Of a DNA stretch of 38,525 nucleotides, positions 36,308 to 38,525 are shown in pieces (the stretch's first letter is position 1; each line of letters begins with the position of its first letter). The position numbers and the translations under genes are program-made. The stretch is from a virus: positions 1 to 38,525 of the IMG/VR virus record IMGVR_UViG_3300020710_000017, one strand, 5' to 3'. The notes beneath the pieces were generated by a model. That model did not search any database, was not told the DNA's origin, and saw only the letters and a list, made by a program, of their open reading frames with translations.

Positions 36308-38218
36308 CTATCCGTATGTTTCGGACCATTGAGATGCAAAGGCATCGTCTAGGTTGATTTGAGTTCGTCTTTCCATTTGGGACCGTGTAGCCCACCTGTT
36401 GTTTAGGTAAGGAGTTACATGGGTATTTTTTTGAATCATCTCTCGCGCTCTAATGATTGTAAACCAGAGTGCCATTACGCAGTCAGTTGCGCCTTTGGTA
36501 TCTGGTCTCCACGTCAGTAGTTGTTGGACAAGAGCTTTAATTCCTTCGCTGCCTTCTGAGGAAGGCAACTCAATAATGTTGTTCTTCTGGTGCTTGTCGT
36601 TGACAGTAGTACCGAAGAGGCTCGACATAGACGAGACTCCAAGATTGGTATCCCACTTGTTCTTGCCTGTAAAGTGTGAGGTAAGCTTTACGCCATAACC
36701 GGCAAGCCAGTTACGGAAGTCAACGTCAAGCTCGTACGCCTTCTGGAAAGCATTGATCTCCATACGGATCTCTTGTGGCTTGTACTTGTTGGTCAATTCC
36801 TTGACCTGGTTAATAATCTTTTGGTAGTTCGGTTCGGTCATGTTAATGCAATCAAGCACATAGATCTTGCCATCAGCACGGTTGTATGCCGTCACTACGA
36901 ATGCTGCTTTACCTGCTGTAGCTGGGTCTACGCCAATCATGACGTAAGGCTCTACATGGTTAGGGTGTCCTACTGCTCCAGGTCGTAAGGGACCCACACG
37001 CCGTGCTCCGTTGGTACTTCCTGTAACGAGTGGAGGGGGGAAGGTTGAATCTTCTTCAATGTCTTCCTGTTGGTAGACAAGAGCCCACGTGCTAGGAGTA
37101 ACCTCACTGCGACGCTTGAATAGGGTTGCCCCATCCCACTTCGGGTAGTACCCTTCTTCATCCGCCGGAATCTCATCGTCCCCGTCCCACGGGACGTCCG
37201 ACTTTGGCCAGAGCGTGACCCATTCTTTCGGGTCAGCATTAAACTCCAAAACCGCAGGCATACCCATATAAGTAAAAGGGCTACGACCGCTGGACCAATG
37301 TTTTGGATTACGAAGTTCTTTGTAGAGGTCATTGGCTGCAATCCGTGTCCCTACTACTAGAAGTTTACCGTTCTTACCCAGACGGGTGATGACTTCTTTC
37401 TGAAGCCAGTTCATCTGCTTTTCCCACTCATGAGCGTTAGCGGTGGTAATGCAGTCATCAAGGATAATCAGATCGGCGCGTGCGCCGTAGATCTGTCCAC
37501 CCATGCCAAGAGCTTGAATCGTTGGATCCTTCTCCGAAGAATTACGCGCATCGCTTCCGAGGTATACCGTGTCAGTGCGCCAAGTGTCGGCGTCCTCTTT
37601 CCATCCTCCCTCAGGACCAAATGCGTTCTGCATCTTTAGGTACATAGGGTGGGAGAGGCGCTGCTTGATTGCGTACACGAACTCGCGTGCTTTAACCAGG
37701 GTCTTAGAAACTACGATGATTCTAACGTTTGGGTCGAGAGCGATGCGGTAAGTTGAGTAATTGACCGTGATAACGGTCGACTTAGCATGCTCAGGTGGCA
37801 CGTTGACCAGCAAGCGGTTTTTCTCCGCTGGCTCATAGATCATGCTAGGATGCAGGTAGTTAGGCTCTCGTCCCTCTAGCAGGTCTACCCAGTCTTGATG
37901 GTGGGGAAATACAGTTTGATTCAAAAATGCTTTTGAGAACTCAGCGAAGGTGAGCTCGTTCTTTGGCTTGCCCAGGCTCTCCAGGGAGGTAGCTTCGCCC
38001 CTCTCCTTTGCTCCTTCAAGCGCTTCCGCAAAGTCGGGGTCCCGGAGGATCCACTGCCTGATAGTATCAGGTTTACGGCCTACGGCTACCATAGCCTGGT
38101 GCGTTGTCGCACCCTTGGCTACCATATCCACAACTTTGTCTTTGTCTTCTTTTAGAGCCTTAACCTTAAAGTGGTCAGCTCCTGAGCCAAATCCTTGGCC
38201 ACGTCCCTTGGTTGCCAA
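36308..38218 (-). CDS. Terminase large subunit with N-terminal HTH
   Basis: A 636-residue protein starting at TTG with AGGAG five bases upstream. Residues 25-75 hold a helix-turn-helix-like unit (TTHQAMVAVGRKPDTIRQWI) that resembles the DNA-binding domain of small terminases. The ATPase has NVPPEHAKST (139-148, P-loop), LIILDDC (250-256, Walker B) and VVGTRI (288-293, coupling motif). The nuclease domain begins at VMIGVDPATAGKAAF (about 413) with the first metal-binding Asp and continues through EIRMEINAF. It packages DNA. No separate small terminase gene was recognised. Confidence 0.9.
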   Translation of the reverse strand: MATKGRGQGFGSGADHFKVKALKEDKDKVVDMVAKGATTHQAMVAVGRKPDTIRQWILRDPDFAEALEGAKERGEATSLESLGKPKNELTFAEFSKAFLNQTVFPHHQDWVDLLEGREPNYLHPSMIYEPAEKNRLLVNVPPEHAKSTVITVNYSTYRIALDPNVRIIVVSKTLVKAREFVYAIKQRLSHPMYLKMQNAFGPEGGWKEDADTWRTDTVYLGSDARNSSEKDPTIQALGMGGQIYGARADLIILDDCITTANAHEWEKQMNWLQKEVITRLGKNGKLLVVGTRIAANDLYKELRNPKHWSSGRSPFTYMGMPAVLEFNADPKEWVTLWPKSDVPWDGDDEIPADEEGYYPKWDGATLFKRRSEVTPSTWALVYQQEDIEEDSTFPPPLVTGSTNGARRVGPLRPGAVGHPNHVEPYVMIGVDPATAGKAAFVVTAYNRADGKIYVLDCINMTEPNYQKIINQVKELTNKYKPQEIRMEINAFQKAYELDVDFRNWLAGYGVKLTSHFTGKNKWDTNLGVSSMSSLFGTTVNDKHQKNNIIELPSSEGSEGIKALVQQLLTWRPDTKGATDCVMALWFTIIRAREMIQKNTHVTPYLNNRWATRSQMERRTQINLDDAFASQWSETYG

Positions 38219-38274
38219 TGTGACTCCTAGTCATCGCGCAAAATTTAGAACTCAACAGCTACTCGATGCACGTG

Positions 38275-38375
38275 TGCGCATCTCAGGAATCGAACCCTGT
38301 CTTCCGTATTGCAGGTTCATCGGTACGTACTCCGACCCGAACCCTACGGCGTGCTAGCCATTACACCATGACGCA
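38275..38375 (-). tRNA. tRNA-like element with enlarged anticodon arm
   Basis: The minus strand has TGGTGTAATGGCTAGCAC, a typical D-arm, and CAGGGTTCGATTCCTG, a typical T-arm. CCGTA and TACGG form a 5-bp anticodon stem at the expected places, but 36 bases lie between them instead of seven. The extra 29 bases fold as GGTTC/GAACC and TCGG/CCGA around AGTACGTA. Without the insert the loop would read CCTGCAA (a TGC, alanine-type anticodon without T33); the apical loop could instead show ACG. The acceptor ends match only with a bulged base (TGCG-T-CAT against ATGCGCA), and the T-stem lacks one pair. No CCA is encoded. A decayed tRNA or a tRNA mimic is more likely than an ordinary tRNA. Confidence 0.45.
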
Positions 38376-38398
38376 TCTCTTTTGCCCGCTATCCACAA

Positions 38399-38525
38399 GA
38401 GGGATCTGCTGTCTGCGAGAGGCTTAATCCTGGGAGGCGTTGTTGAGTAATTATAGACCCCCTACGGGGGTAGTTGTCCCTGTGTATACTGTACTGTCTG
38501 TAACAGTATGAGCAGGCTATATAAA
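38399..38525. repeat. Terminal direct repeat, right copy (contig closure)
   Basis: Exact copy of the first 127 bases. It joins the upstream side of the terminase gene and the tRNA-like element to the left control region, so the two intergenic stretches form a single region of about 1.2 kb between the divergent gene blocks. Confidence 0.9.

Overview
The window is a complete or nearly complete genome of a small tailed bacteriophage, most likely a short-tailed virus of an actinobacterium. The first and last 127 bases are identical, so the contig closes on itself to a unit of about 38,398 bp. The actinobacterial assignment rests on a WhiB-family Fe-S regulator gene (WhiB is known only from actinobacteria and their phages) and on several small gene families familiar from actinophages. 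The modest GC content of most of the sequence would suit a freshwater, streamlined actinobacterium, but that is inference.

Layout. Two convergent blocks diverge from one control region that spans the contig join (about 38,219 to 38,398 plus 1 to 1,021). This region has no convincing protein gene. It carries many inverted repeats, a GC-rich structured stretch, a tRNA-like element with an aberrant anticodon arm, and a candidate leftward promoter. The plus-strand block (1,022 to 13,695) holds early and replication genes. It starts with small accessory genes, several with zinc-binding cysteines, separated by strong hairpins. A secreted transglycosylase, an amidoligase and a class II glutamine amidotransferase follow. 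Next come a Cas4/RecB-like nuclease, a RecA/DnaB-type ATPase, a Holliday-junction-resolvase-like nuclease, a primase split into zinc-finger and TOPRIM genes, a DUF1599-like protein, a metallophosphoesterase, a sigma-like factor, a glycosyltransferase, an FmdB-like zinc ribbon and WhiB. No DNA or RNA polymerase was recognised, so the phage probably relies on host polymerases, redirected by its own factors.

The minus-strand block (38,218 down to 13,847) holds packaging, virion and lysis genes. In order of transcription: large terminase with an N-terminal HTH, a small protein, portal, a proteasome beta/HslV-like Ntn peptidase, a Pro/Gly-rich protein, a 1,765-residue giant and two further probable internal virion proteins, a scaffold-like protein, an N4-gp56-type major capsid protein, a run of very small and often lysine-rich proteins, two connector-like proteins, an alanine-repeat tail fibre with a small partner, a large tail protein, and a lysis cassette (two membrane proteins, an amidase and a holin). 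The blocks meet at 13.7 to 13.85 kb, where each strand has its own terminator hairpin.

How the parts may work together: early proteins copy and recombine the genome with host polymerase; the sigma-like factor and WhiB are candidates for switching host RNA polymerase to the late promoter; late genes build and fill a capsid that may be matured by the HslV-like peptidase; the amidase and holin open the cell. The amidoligase and amidotransferase pair beside a secreted transglycosylase suggests a peptide or cell-wall modification module. The least ordinary parts are the HslV-like peptidase, that module, the tRNA-like element and the structured control region.
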